A DNA stretch of 64,000 bases, from the NCBI GenBank assembly GCA_003255025.1, contig QANY01005768.1, positions 1 through 64,000 on the forward strand, given 5' to 3'. Below, piece after piece: positions 1 to 13,559 of this stretch. A program made the translations under genes and the position numbers. The stretch is from Datisca glomerata. Taxonomy: Eukaryota; Streptophyta; Magnoliopsida; Cucurbitales; Datiscaceae. Each line of letters starts with the position of its first letter. Positions within the stretch are counted from its first letter, which is position 1. Under the pieces are notes generated by a model. It was not told the DNA's origin. It did no database searches and worked only from the letters and a program-made list of their open reading frames with translations.

Positions 1-45
1 TGGAGGAGGAAGTAATGGGGCCTCATGTGCCTTAGGACATTGATA

Positions 46-2099
<2,054 letters not shown>

Positions 2100-2109
2100 A
2101 TTTTGGCTA

Positions 2110-2515
2110 TATATAATATATACCGTTTAGATAAAATATACTGCAGATATATTTAATTTACTATATATAGAAAATGTACTGCAGATATTATATGAACAAT
2201 TGACGTTGGAAGCAATTTTTCGCAGGTGACATTGAAAGTTTTTTGGGTGTGCGATTTTTATTTTTATTTTTTTGAGATATGTGTAGTGGTTATTTTTTAT
2301 GTTTTTTATACTTGTGGTCATTTTTTATGATTTTTTTGAACATGAGCTATTTGTGATCATTATTGAAACTTAATATTATATTTGCAAAAATGACTTTTTT
2401 TACGGTAAATTTTTGGGATGAAACTGAAAAATTTTATTTACATATATAGTATATAGTATGGTATATAAAATATATCATCTGTAATAAATATATATCATGA
2501 ATATATTATCTTACA
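2110..2515. repeat. AT-rich dispersed repeat, copy A
   Basis: Similar by eye to 20381-20815 and, in reverse complement, to 8820-9145. Shared features are stretches of the type TATATACTGCA, a pyrimidine-rich block containing ACTTGTGG(C/T)CATTTTTTATG, and the TGATTTTTTT that follows. Two partial copies may lie here (around 2110-2350 and 2390-2515). No ORF of substance. It is probably a non-autonomous DNA transposon; termini and target duplication were not resolved. Confidence 0.5.
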
Positions 2516-2757
2516 AATCATCAGTATCAAACATCTTCCTACATCTGAACCCGTCTCTTCATTCTCTTCTTCACGTCTCTCTCGCCTGCTCTGAAAATCT
2601 GCGTATCTATGTTTGTCTCCAACTAAACTATTTTGAAAGAATATGTTATTTTCCAATTCTAGGGTTTTAAGGAAGGCTGAAGGAGGCTAAGAACTCCCGG
2701 AAGCGACTCAAACTTGAATTATTTCAACGTGAGTTTGAAAATGTAGTAGAGAGTTGC

Positions 2758-3150
2758 GTGGATAAGAAACGCTACAAGATTGGTGGAGAAGATCGAGAAG
2801 AATCGAGCGCTGGTAAAGGTTTGCACTCGAATCGTCTGGTTAATTTGCGTAAAACGTCGAAGACTGCAAAAATTGATGTGGAGGCTGCGCAGCAAAAATT
2901 GATGTGGAGGCTGCGCAGATTTTTCCAAAAATCTGGGATGACCTCCGTTTGCGGGAGAGACATGGAACACACCGTCTCAATTCATCCATCATCCAAAATA
3001 AGGAGGAGCAAAATCGCAGTGCTCCCAATTCTTTTCCGTGTTCAACGGCCGAAAGGAGGAGCATATAGATCTGGAATTGAAGATATTAAAATCAGCTATA
3101 ATTGCAAATCAAAATATTTTGGGGCAATTACAATAACCATTAAAAAATAA
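2758..3150 (+). other. Unrecognised 130-codon ORF with tandem duplication
   Basis: An uninterrupted frame starts at an ATG and runs 130 codons; its product is basic (many K and R) and matches no family I recognise. It contains a perfect tandem duplication of 26 bp (2866-2891 and 2892-2917, unit beginning GCAAAAATTGATG). Because 26 is not a multiple of 3, the second copy is read in another frame, which argues against a conserved protein. Nearby GC content is higher than in the AT-rich flanks. It may be part of an unclassified transposon. Confidence 0.2.
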
Positions 3151-4247
3151 CATATTTACTATAATCTTTTCCAATAATAGAATGTAGTCATGAGCTTCTT
3201 GCCGTATTGTTTAGTGTCCATCTCGTTATGGCTCACACAATACTATATTGTATAGGGGACAATCTGTACACTCTTGTGCTGGCCTTAATGTGATGAACTC
3301 TAATCTTGTAAAGCGGAGCTCATAACTGCGGGAATTTTAGGGGTGTGGCGGCCACAATGTGGATTTTGGATGTCGTGAGAAATTAGACTCACTAATTATC
3401 ATATATGCAGATCTCAATTGTTTATGTAGTGCATTCACATTATGACTGTCACATTTAAAATCTTCAAAAACTACATCAAATAGTAGTTTTCACACATCTC
3501 ATTAAATTTTTGTCGATCTTTTTAGTTCTTTAGATTTCTATCAATTTTATACTTTTAAAATTTATAGCATCTTTTAGTAGACGTAATTACCCTATAATGA
3601 AGCAATTATTTTGTTTTTCTTCGTTCTTAGATTAGTTTTTTCCTTGTATAATGAAAGTCATTTATTTATTTTGAAGTCAAATTTCAAAGCATTAATTGAT
3701 CCCATTTTTTATGTTTTCTATTTTTTTTCTTTATAAAAGTTTAAAAGTATTTTTCGTTTTTTTATTTCATTCTCTTCAATAAATCTTTCACGTGATTTTT
3801 ACGTTTGCCTCTATATTATGTAACTTTCTATCTATAATTTCTACAATTATGGCAACGTGTTGTACAATACTTTTTTTATGATTTTGATTTCTTTCTTGTT
3901 TGTGCAATTATAAACAGCTTGATGATGAGTGGTTAATTAATATTTTTTGAATTTATATACTTTCCTTAAGTGTTTGTTTTTTCAAAATTATTTCCTTATG
4001 TGTTTGTTGAGACCTATTTTTTCTATATTTTTCATAAGCTGGTAGATTGTTGGTGGTTTTTTTATTAGTATGTTTTTTAATATTTCATGTTAATACATAA
4101 TGACATAAAGATTAAAGATTTCATTGAATTCATGTATAACATATAGACACAATGACAAAATTTACACCTATAAACAAAGTATAATTCATGTTAATAAAAA
4201 CTGACAAAGAGATGAGCTCATAATACTAACACAAATAATAAACATCA
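3151..4247. other. AT-rich intergenic sequence, no gene seen
   Basis: No ORF, RNA gene or recognisable transposon domain was found. From about 4110 onward the motif AATACAAACTGAC and variants appear; they recur in the inverted repeat that follows. Confidence 0.5.
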
Positions 4248-4612
4248 ATTAATCTCTATCAATTTATATTAACATAAATTACACACATTAAGAAATAGAT
4301 TAACTCAAGTTAATACAAACTGACGCCGAATAAATAAGTAACAAAAATCAAATTTACGGTGTTAATAATTAACATTGATTTTTTATTAGAAAGTGTCTTT
4401 TTGTTTGTAGAGTAATTGAAGATATTCATATACATGCTATAAACGAAAAGACACATTCTAATAAAAATCAATGTTAATTATTGGCACCGTAAATTTAATT
4501 TCTGTTACTTTATTCAATATAAATTTATTCGGTGTTAGCATGCATTAACTTGAATTAATCTCTTTGTTAATACGTGTAATTCATATTAATACAAACTGAC
4601 ATAGATTAGAGA
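4248..4612. repeat. 365-bp near-perfect inverted repeat (hairpin)
   Basis: The left arm (about 4248-4404) and right arm (about 4438-4612) are reverse complements with few mismatches. Matching landmarks are GTGTTAATAATTAACATTG on the left against CAATGTTAATTATTGGCAC on the right, and AGAAAGTGTCTTTT against AAAAGACACATTCT. The loop is about 33 bp. A transcript through it would fold into a hairpin of roughly 160 bp. It is most like a foldback MITE; no clear target duplication was identified. Confidence 0.75.
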
Positions 4613-5009
4613 GGATTTGGACCAAGTGTAAATATTTTACTTATACATACTTGAATAAAATTATAATACTATAAGTATCCTTTTTGAATTTTAATTTAGA
4701 GAGAATTTTGGGGAAGTGTAAATATCTTTTAATTTAGGAGAGAGATCTTTGTTTGAGATTCAAATTTAATGAGATTTAAATTACTTTTTATTCTGATTGG
4801 TTACTAATAATTTCTTTGTTAAAAAGTTATTTTTTGTAATTAATATAACAAATGGTATTTGTGGTATATTATGATTATAAAATCTGAAAATTTGAAAATA
4901 ATGACAAAAATCTAATATTTTAGTAACCATGACACAAATTTAATTGGATACTATTACATCACCTAGTTGTCTAAAAATTCCCAAAATCTTTCTATAAGCA
5001 CGATATTAT

Positions 5010-5087
5010 TAAGTTTTGTCTAACCCATTGGGCCCAAAGTTTTTTTCCCGACCAAAGCTTATTCTGGTGACTAACACTATGTATTAA
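5010..5087 (-). repeat. Short dispersed segment shared with 39119-39190
   Basis: Shares TAAGTTTTG, CCATTGGGCC, GCTTATT(C/T)TGGTG and CTAACACT(A/G)TGT with 39119-39190. On the minus strand both read as similar peptides (HSV-HQNK, then AQW-QNLI). It could be a fragment of an unidentified coding sequence or of a repeat. The family was not recognised. Confidence 0.4.
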
Positions 5088-5454
5088 TGCGTGGGGTTCG
5101 AAATAAAATGTGACGAAAAGTGTGCCAATCAATCTCTTTTCATGGTGATTCCAACAAATCCATCGTTTGATTCCCAATCGGTTGTTTAATCTTCATCGTA
5201 GTATAGGGGATATGTAGGTAAGACTAAAGTCATTCTTTCTTTGTTTATCATGCTTTAGAATCAAATATGATCTTAGAGTGGTATTGTGGGGCCACAAACA
5301 TGGTTGAGTCGGATGGTGATGTTGGGGCCATAAACATGGTTGGGCTGGATGATGAGGCTATTGAGACAACATGTTTTTCTAAATAAGTATGTCACATGAT
5401 TACATGATTAATAGAATGGAGAAATTATAGTTATTAGGCCTCGATCATATCTTT

Positions 5455-5745
5455 GGGTTATTTGAAATTATATACTCTTTTTATTTTGGGTTAAGAAATA
5501 TATACATATTTTTGAAAAATTAAAGTTTTATACATCGGGGCCCACACAATTTAATTAAATATTAATAATCCCATCAAAATATATTTCATTCTCAATGCAC
5601 AATCAAATCATCTCTTATTTTTTTCTACTTTTATTTTATTAAACAAAGCTCATTTTTCTTCTTCTTCTTCTTATTCTTCATCTTCATCATCATTATCATC
5701 TTTTCTTTTTCTTTTTCTTCTTCTTCTTCTTACTATTATTATTAC

Positions 5746-5797
<52 letters not shown>

Positions 5798-7016
5798 TCG
5801 ATTCTATGATTTTTCTGTGAGAATGTGACCCATTCTTCTTCTTTTTAAGCCAGACCCATTTTTCTTTTCAGCGAGACTCATTCTTTTTCTTCTTCTTCTT
5901 CAACGAGACGCACTCGGATTCTCATTCTCCTATTTTTTGGATGCAGAAAAGGGCTCAAGCAATTACTAGATTGCTTACTCACAAAATAAAAATAACTACT
6001 TGAAAGATTCAAGTAGTCATAAACAATTACTTGAACATTTCAAGTAGTCACCTGATATATGATTTATTAACTGATAAAATAAAAAATAACTACTTGAAAG
6101 ATTCAAGTACTCAGAAGTCACTACTTGAACTCTTGAAGTACTCAACGTTTCCATTCTCCTATTTTTTTACCCAAAAAAGGTTCAAATAATTACTCGATTG
6201 CTTACTGGCTATATAAAAATAACTACTTAAACATTTCAAGTAGTCATAAATAACTACTTGAACTCTTCAAGTAGTCACCTAGTATTTGGGTTGCTGATTG
6301 AAAAAATAGTTATAAACAACTACTTGAACCCTTCAAGTAGTCAACTGATGTTTGAGTTGCTGACTGAAAAAATAAAAAATAATTACTTGAAGGGTTCAAG
6401 TAATTTTTTTACCATTCAACAACTCATACACCAGGAGACTACTTGAAGGGTTCAAGTAATTGTTTATAACTACTTAATCTCTAAAGTAGTTATTTTCATT
6501 CTGCCAATAAGCAATCAGGTAATTATTTGAGTTCTTTTTTGCGTAGAAAAATAGGAGATGAGAACGTTGTGTACTTGAAGGGTATAAATAGTTGAATATG
6601 AATACTTGAACCCTTCAAGTAGTTATTTTTTATTTTGTCAGTCAACAACCCATATACCATATGATCACTCAAAGGGTTCAAGTAATTATTTATGACTACT
6701 TGAAACCTTCAAGTAGTTAATATTTATTTAGTTAGTCAGCAACCTAAACACCAGGCGACTACTTGAAGGGTTCAAGTAGTTTTTTATGACTACTTGAACC
6801 CTTCAAGTAGTTATTTTTTTTACCAGTAAGCAATCGAGTAATTGCTTGAGCCATTTTCTGCATAAAAAAAAAGAGAATGAGAATCTGAGTGCGTCTCGTT
6901 GAAGAAGAAGAAGAAAAAGAATGAGTCTAGCTGAAAAAGAAAAATGACTCTCGCTAAAAAAGAAAAAGAAGAATGAGTCACCTTCTCATTGAAAAATCAT
7001 AGAGTCCATTAAGTAA

Positions 7017-7086
<70 letters not shown>

Positions 7087-7247
7087 GATGATTTGTTGGT
7101 TAGATAGTGCATCAGGAAGGAAAGAGAATTTGATGAGATTATTAATATTTAATTGAATTGTGTGAACCATATAGAATTCTGATTTTTAAAAAATGAGTAT
7201 ATATTTCTTAACTCAAAATGAAAATGATATAAAACTCCAAATAACCC
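5455..7247. mobile_element. Foldback transposon with long TIRs and 8-bp TSD
   Basis: The element begins GGGTTATTTG and ends CAAATAACCC and is flanked on both sides by ATATCTTT (5447-5454 and 7248-7255), a perfect 8-bp target duplication. The outer inverted repeats continue for hundreds of bases: a GTTAAGAAATATATAC block, CACACAATT(T/C)AATTAAATA, then a trinucleotide ATT tract (5731-5794; 7013-7086 in the other arm), then CTTCTT/AAGAAG blocks. The centre is an array of short palindromes. There is no transposase, so it is non-autonomous. The 8-bp duplication fits the hAT superfamily; long TIRs are also seen in MULEs, which usually make 9-bp duplications. The family is not assigned. Confidence 0.85.
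5995..6811. repeat. Array of ~16 short palindromes, ACTACTTGAA-N3-TTCAAGTAGT type
   Basis: About sixteen copies of a 23-bp palindrome lie at approximately 5995, 6026, 6089, 6120, 6222, 6253, 6319, 6381, 6438, 6468, 6572, 6601, 6663, 6695, 6758 and 6789. Most have perfect 10-bp arms and a 3-bp centre (CCC, GGG, AGA or similar). Spacers of 10-80 bp are themselves related and inverted about a centre near 6410: GATTTATTAACTGATAAAAT on the left corresponds to ATTTTGTCAGTCAACAACC on the right. The array is therefore palindromic at two scales. Confidence 0.88.
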
Positions 7248-7299
7248 ATATCTTTATATCTTTATTGTGGGAGGATTTATATGGCACGATTTTGATGTT

Positions 7300-7800
7300 C
7301 TATTGAAACTCAGACCCTGCAGGAAGATTTTGTTGTTCCACGATGACACTGACCCTACGAATCACAATGATAACCTTTCTTACAACTTCACCACGAGATC
7401 CTCAATCTCCTTCTGCTTACAATTGATGCCATATTGTTTGTGGAATTCACAATAGTTGTCGGACTGCTTCTCCTCTCGAGCTCAGATCTTATCTGACATG
7501 GCCAACATAAGATACCTTTGTCTTTAACTTAGGCCACTGGCTATGAATATGAGCTTTGATTGGAGTGTTGTACGACTGCTCAAATCTTGGTCTGTGTCTG
7601 GTTGAGCCACTAGACCTTTCATGAGATTGCTTTCTCTCCTTCCTATATGGCTTATGGCCGCTATTATCTTAGGTCTGAACAAACTTCTTTTCTTCCGTGT
7701 ATTCTTCTATTATGACAACTTTTTTTGCACTGGCAAGAACTTCTTTTATAGTAGTTGACTCATCCAAACTAAGGACTCGTAAACTCCATAATTAAATAAT
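7300..7800 (-). pseudogene. Degenerate Ty3/gypsy gag fragment
   Basis: Minus-strand translation gives pieces typical of plant gypsy Gag: a KKVVI-EEYTEEKKF segment near 7700, a basic RHRPRFEQ segment near 7590, and CEFHKQYG (about 7430-7455) followed by EIEDLVVKL, which resembles the CxFH..G...EC...K..IE.L zinc-knuckle region of Tat-type elements. The second cysteine context is lost, and stops and frameshifts break it. No pol accompanies it. A related but separate gypsy element lies at 51787-58101. Confidence 0.55.
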
Positions 7801-8194
7801 AATTTGCTCATAAAGACGGTTGTGGTAGTCGCATTATCACACTTGACATATAATTGTCTTGATTGTGATTTTCTCTTGTATTCACCTTTGTGAGGAAAAA
7901 TATATGTTTCAAATCTAATAGTATAGATCTTAAGAAAAATGTAAAAATTAAGGACTTCCCACATGCACCAAACTATAGATGTAGAGAATATTCTCTCGAA
8001 TATTATCATGCGTCGCTTGGAAAACTGTAGGTGATCAAAGATAAAATAGATCATAAAAGTATTCACTCGACATCGATTTGGTGCTTAGCCAAATAGACGT
8101 AGACGATCTAATTAGGATCATGAAAGAACTAAGGACAAATGGAGAGCTAAAGAGTAGTTACCATAACGTGCATTTGGCCCTCTTAGTTATAGGA

Positions 8195-9300
8195 GTCTTA
8201 TCAAGGTTATTAGGATCGTATTTTTAACTCGGATAGCGATCCAGAGGTCTTTCGAATCGGATCGTTGGATCAGATAGAAGATTGTAAGATCCTTCTAAAT
8301 GTTAATAATTATAATATTAAAAAAATGAATTAACTGTTTCTAACTAAAATTAAACAATGAAAAAAAGCTTTACTCTACTTTACATATGACTAAAATATAT
8401 AATATCTCAAAATAGTCAACTCAAGTTTGATCTTAAACATATAATTTTTAAGTTGCTCAAAATCATTTACTCACTCAAGCATTTTAATCAGTAGAGTAAC
8501 AAAAATAATTCAATTTTAGTTAATTAAATTTTCACAAAAATTTTTCTACGAAAACCACTTTACTCTTAATATCATAAACACACAAATAAAATTTTATAAA
8601 TTCAAAGATTTGTGGAAAAAATATGAGTCAAAGCCCATAGAATATTATAAAATTTAATAAACACATAAATAAGGAGATGACTTCAATTACACTATATTAG
8701 ATTTAGAGAGACTTAGGAAGTGAGCTTTAACAACCAGTTATTGATCACATTGGATAAAACAAAAAATGATATATTGATAAATAATTAATTTCTAGGGAAA
8801 TTCATAAAAAATGAGCTCAAGAATAAAAAATATTCCCCTAACACGATTTTTGAAAAAAAATGACTCCCACACGGAAGGAAGTTTTCGCGCCATGCGCGTC
8901 ATAGCTCTAGATTTTAATAATTTATATAATATTTATAGTATATAAATATATACACCTGCATAATTTTTGTAGTATATTTTATATATACAATATACATTAT
9001 ATAAATTTTATGGATAAAAATTCAAAACTTCATTGGAGTGCGTGAGTGTCGATTTTTTGCGTGGATTTTTTATTTTATTTTTAATTTGGGTGGCTATTTT
9101 TTTCTCCTTAAAAATGACATATTCTTGATGTTTGCCCAAAAAAACTATCCAAATTAAGGTATGGGTAGGATCCTACTGATCATATTCCGATCCTACCCCG
9201 ATCCCACTTGATTTCGATTCTATACCCGATCTGGATCGTTTTGATATTATAAGATCATCCGATCCTGTAATCCAGATCGTGATTTTGACAACATTAAGTC
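8195..9300. other. Possible non-autonomous DNA transposon with GATC-rich ends
   Basis: The left end (about 8195-8300) and the reverse complement of the right end (about 9165-9300) are both unusually rich in GATCC/GATCG and share the order GTT-GGATC-CGGAT-GATCC. Elsewhere in the window GATC is not clustered. The inside is AT-rich and contains repeat copy B (8820-9145). No transposase and no clear target duplication were seen, so this is tentative. Confidence 0.3.
8820..9145 (-). repeat. AT-rich dispersed repeat, copy B
   Basis: Its reverse complement aligns with copy C at 20381-20815 over essentially its whole length: ATCAAGAATATG at one end, AATAGCCACCCAAATT, TTTTTATCC(A/G)TAAAATTTATA, and a TATACTNCAAAAATTAT block. 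About 330 bp, no coding capacity. Confidence 0.65.
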
Positions 9301-9340
9301 TTATAATTATAATCTATTTTAAACTCTACCTTTTTAGTGG

Positions 9341-9689
9341 TTGATTCTTATACATAGTGATTTACAAACCTTACAGATAGGTAGAAGGTTTATTGGGATA
9401 AGTCTTCATGTTACTCGTTTCTCTATGACTTCTAGTGACCTAAATGTCTAGGATTACGTTAAATAAGTCATGATGATGTCACACAATCAGTCAGATGATA
9501 TCACGCATATACTACCATGTATCATTCGACAAGTGATGATGGTGATACAACCATATGTCATTTGGTTTCCCTTTGGGTATGATTGAAACTTAATAGGGGA
9601 GTGTGGCGGATTTCGGGTTCTGGCTCATTAATATTGTCTAGGCTTAATTTAGACTAGGCCCAAAGTCATTTTGATTCTTATACATAGTG
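9341..9689. repeat. 19-bp perfect direct repeat flanking ~311 bp
   Basis: TTGATTCTTATACATAGTG occurs at 9341-9359 and again at 9671-9689. The 311 bp between carries no ORF, no poly(A) tail and no recognised element. A 19-bp duplication would be long for a DNA transposon but within the range made by non-LTR retrotransposons. Confidence 0.45.
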
Positions 9690-10965
9690 TAAACAAATTT
9701 CTTACCGTAAATATCGACATACCATAAGTATATTACATTCTTACAAACCAAAACCACGAATTTGAAACATATCATTTGAAAGCCTACCATATTTGCAGTC
9801 TACCATGGACCATTCTTGATATTTTTTACTACTTTGTATCGTTCTTGATAATTTAATTGGAAAGTTGTCTATTTATAATCTTTAATAAATAAATAATCAA
9901 TGACCTAACTCGGTCTAATATCACCATCTGTTTAAATCACTAAACATGAGACGATCCAAATCATATTCTATTACCAGCAGCTAGTATATAATTTTGTTAG
10001 TATGGCAAAAATATTATAACAAACAATCTTACTACTATGCTATAATTTTATACGCTCTTCAAGTGTTGAAGAAAAAGAAAGCTATATTTCCACTTGTATT
10101 AAGAGTAAAGTATATTTAAAAGTTTTTGGGCGTTCTCTAATTGTTTAAGTTTTGATTTTGTCTATTTAGTGCAGAACTAACCAATTATTAACAATTAATA
10201 CTCTTTGCCAACATTAATTAGATGCTTTTGTGAGAAATTAAGAAAAACTTGAACTTCCTACTTCCATAAAAGAAATTAATTAGACTAGGTGTAAGTCACA
10301 TTGATACTCGAAACAGTTAAGTGGTGAGTTATTATTGACAATGTTATAAATTCTAATGTGATTTGGGATATATGACTCAAACCGATTTCATTGTCCAGAT
10401 GTTGGCAAAAGTAAAAAATATTAATAGAAGTTAGAGACAAAATTTGCAAAAGCTGTGCTTTGTAATGAACCAAATTGATTTTGTTTTGTTTTTAATCCAG
10501 AACAAAATTGATTTTGTTTGATTGGTGGAAATGCAGTAGATTTCATTGTTTTGAATCATGATTGAAACTTCTATGACAAAAAAAAATATTATTGAAACTT
10601 GGAGTTCTGTTTCTAGTAGGGAAAAAAAATTAAAATCCGAAAGTATTTCAAACTTTGATTAATTTATAATAACAAGTGTGTATAATTTTATTGAATAACT
10701 AGTTAAATACCCGTGTTATGCACATATTTAGAAGAAATTTTCTGCTACATGTATCAAATTTAATTTAAAAATAAAAAATATAATTAATATCAACTACAAA
10801 AATCTTGATCCTAATAATATTGGACAATAATATTATAACATTGTAATGTTTTGTTTCTTTTTTCATTTATGCAAACTTAGAGTTTTTAACTCACTTAAAA
10901 TTTCAATACTTTTCTTGAATCAAAATTTTAAACTATATTATACATCATAATAAAAAAAGAATAAC
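9690..10965. other. AT-rich intergenic sequence, no gene seen
   Basis: No coding, RNA or transposon domain was recognised. Near 10697-10730 an ACTAGTTAAATACCCGTGTT segment resembles sequences often found at plant Helitron ends, but there is no convincing partner terminus. Confidence 0.4.
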
Positions 10966-11996
10966 ATGAAATTTAGAATAACTAATCCCCTCTCTCTTGA
11001 TCTCCCTCCCCCTTTCTCTCTCCCTCCCTTCCCCCTCCCTCTCCTTCTTTCCCTCTACCTCCATATCTCTCTCTCCCTCTCTTTCTCTCTTTCCCTCTAT
11101 CTCCCTCTCCCATCTCCAATTTCTCTTCTATCTCTCCCCCATACTCCAAATCTCTATCTCCTCTTTCTCTCTCTATCTCTATCTATCTCTCTCTCCCATA
11201 CTCTAAATCTCTCTCTATCTCTATCTATCTCTCTCTCTCATACTCCAAATCTCTCTCTCCTCTCTCTCTCTATCTCTCTCTCCTTCCAACCCATACTCTA
11301 AATCTCTCTCTCTAATACTCCAAATCTTTTTCTCCCCTCTCCCATCCTCTCTCTCGCTCTGCCCCATCTCTGTTCTCTCATCTCTCTCTTTAATACTCCA
11401 AATTTGTCTCATCTCTTTCTCCCTCTCCGTCTTTCTCCCTCTCTCTCATGTTTATTCTCCTTCCCACATACTATCTCTCCCTTGCTTTATCCCCTTCTCT
11501 CTTTCTTTTTTTCTCTCCCTCTCCCTCTCCCCCTCTCTCTCACTTTCTCTCCCTCTCGCACTCTCTTTCGCTCGCCCTCTCTCTTCCTCTTTCTCTTTCC
11601 CAGTCTCTCCCTCTCTCTCTATTCGATTCTCTATTTCACCGATAGTCTCTCTCCTACTTGCTCTCTCTTTCTCCCTCTCTCTCTCTTATACACACACACA
11701 CACACACACACACACTTTCTCTTTATCTATCTATCTCTCTTTCTCTCTCTATGTATCTCTCTCTCTCCCTCTCTCTCTCACTTTCTTTCTCCCCTCTCCC
11801 TCTCATCTCTCTCTCTATCTATCTCTTTCCCCCTATCTCCTTCATTACCTCCCACTTTCATTCCCACTTTCTCTACCTTTCTCCATCCCCCTCTCTGTCC
11901 CTCTCATTCTCTCTGTCTCTCCCATACTCCAAATCTCTCCTTTCTCTCTTTCTCTCTCACTCTCCCCCCCCTCTCTCCCTCCTTCCTTCCCTCTCC

Positions 11997-12029
<33 letters not shown>

Positions 12030-12042
12030 TCTTTCTCTCTCT
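10966..12042. repeat. Polypyrimidine (CT-rich) tract, left part
   Basis: About 1.08 kb of almost pure C and T on the plus strand: CTCT and CTAT microsatellites, two CA runs (about 11690-11715 and 12001-12027), and an interspersed motif ATACTC(C/T)AAATCTCTC recurring near 11140, 11199, 11240, 11291, 11313, 11392 and 11923. Open frames through it encode only Ser/Leu/Pro repeats and are not genes. It ends exactly where the Sirevirus-like LTR begins. Confidence 0.93.
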
Positions 12043-13202
12043 TGAAGGATCAATATGACAAACCAGGAGGGGGTTAATTGGGTGATTGTGTGCAATTTAA
12101 AAATACACGCACTCAATATGATAATAAAATTCACTTAACTAAATATTAAATACCAAAGCAAAAATATTGACTAAGTGTAACAAATGCGAAAATGTAAATA
12201 GCAATTCAACATAAAAGTGCGAGAAATAAAAGTATGTGGAAAATAAAGAGAGTGGAGAAAGATACGGCACACATTATTTTGACGTGGTTCGTGAAAGCTT
12301 ATGCCTACGTCCACACTTCAAGGATCCCTTCTTGAAGATTTTTCCCTCACGATCTTCTTAAGAGTGAAGACCAAACCTTTTACAATCCCTATTGGTTTGT
12401 GCTACCAGTCAAACATTGACAATCAGCTCTTCGAGATCTTTGAATATCTTACAAAACTCACAATAATTCTCTCACAATTTCTTTTCTCCTCTCACAACTA
12501 TTTTCCTCACTCAGAAAGATATAACAACTCTAAGCTCAAGAATATAGAACAAGGATATGAGAATATAAGAGAGAAAGTAGAGAATGGCGTTGGAATTATG
12601 TTAAGAATGGTGTAAAGGACTCCCCTATTTATAGTGGATGAGAGCCGTCCCTGAACTGGTCTGACCGGTTTGAAAACTAGTGGGATCGGTGCTTGATTTA
12701 GGGGATTATTCCTAAACAAGAAACTGATCTAATCTGTTTTCCTACTGGTGTGACCAGTTTAGGTAATTACACAAGTAATAGCCTTTTTCAGAAATCAGTG
12801 GCACCGGTCTGACCGTTTCCAAACCGGCCCATCCGATTTCACACCAGCCTGACCGGTTTACACCTCAAAAGTCTAGATATAATGACTTTTCTTGTACGCG
12901 CGGGTCTTTAAAGCGTATTTTGGTATTTTTAGCTTATGAGGTTTATTTTAGGACATTTATGGTTGATTATCTTTTAGGTGATGTGTGTTTCACTGTATTC
13001 TTGAGCCTAGAGAAATCAAATCAACATAATTGAGTTCTTATTACAAAAAATACATAAAAAATTTCTTCACATCCATTTTCCTTCAAGCTTTCCATGCATC
13101 CGTCTCGTGATCATTCTATTCATGTACACTTGATTAAACTTATTAATAATATCTTAATGATTTACTATTATCAAAATTCATTTTAGAATAACCGGGTCAA
13201 CA
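12043..13202 (-). repeat. 3' LTR of the Sirevirus-like element
   Basis: 1160 bp, bounded by TGAAGGATCAATAT at 12043 and CCGGGTCAACA at 13202 (plus strand). It aligns with 22399-23434 along its whole length. It carries a cluster of CCGGT-based palindromic motifs (ACCGGTCTGACCG and variants, about 12655-12860); palindrome clusters in LTRs are a described Sirevirus trait. The stretch around 12301-12540 gives a chance open frame without known homology. Confidence 0.88.
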
Positions 13203-13217
13203 ATCTCTTCCTTTTTT
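13203..13217 (-). other. Polypurine tract of the Sirevirus-like element
   Basis: On the minus strand AAAAAAGGAAGAGAT lies immediately before the TGTTGACCCG start of the 3' LTR, the expected place for plus-strand DNA priming. Confidence 0.75.
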
Positions 13218-13559
13218 ATGATGACAAACCATTAAGTAATATAACATTTTAAAAAATAAAGTGTAATAAAGCATGTAAGCGGTTAAAAAATATTTCATCA
13301 ACTAAAGCATATGACATTGAATTACTCCCCCAAAATATGTCATTGAATTACTCCCCCTAAATACATAACATAAGATAAAAGAGAAAAGAACATAAGGGAG
13401 ATAAGAGAAAATACATGCGTTACTATAAAAATTAGTCTTTCTTCCCCTTTGTCATAATAAAAAAAATAAAACATGAACGTAAAGCAGATAAATATGAATA
13501 TGCATAAAGAAAAGATGAAAAATCTATGCATCAATCGGAGAATGAAGTGGAGAGCTGTA

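Noticed and set aside
6258..6446. 62-codon frame with internal repeats
   Set aside because: Reads through the palindrome array; the repeated peptide reflects DNA repeats, not a protein.
5995..6811. CRISPR-like array
   Set aside because: Regular short repeats, but the units are full palindromes, the spacers are related to each other, and the context is a plant transposon.
11404..12045. Long plus-strand open frame (213 codons) and overlapping frames
   Set aside because: They are Ser/Leu/Pro repeats produced by CT and CA microsatellites, open in several frames at once; no protein features.
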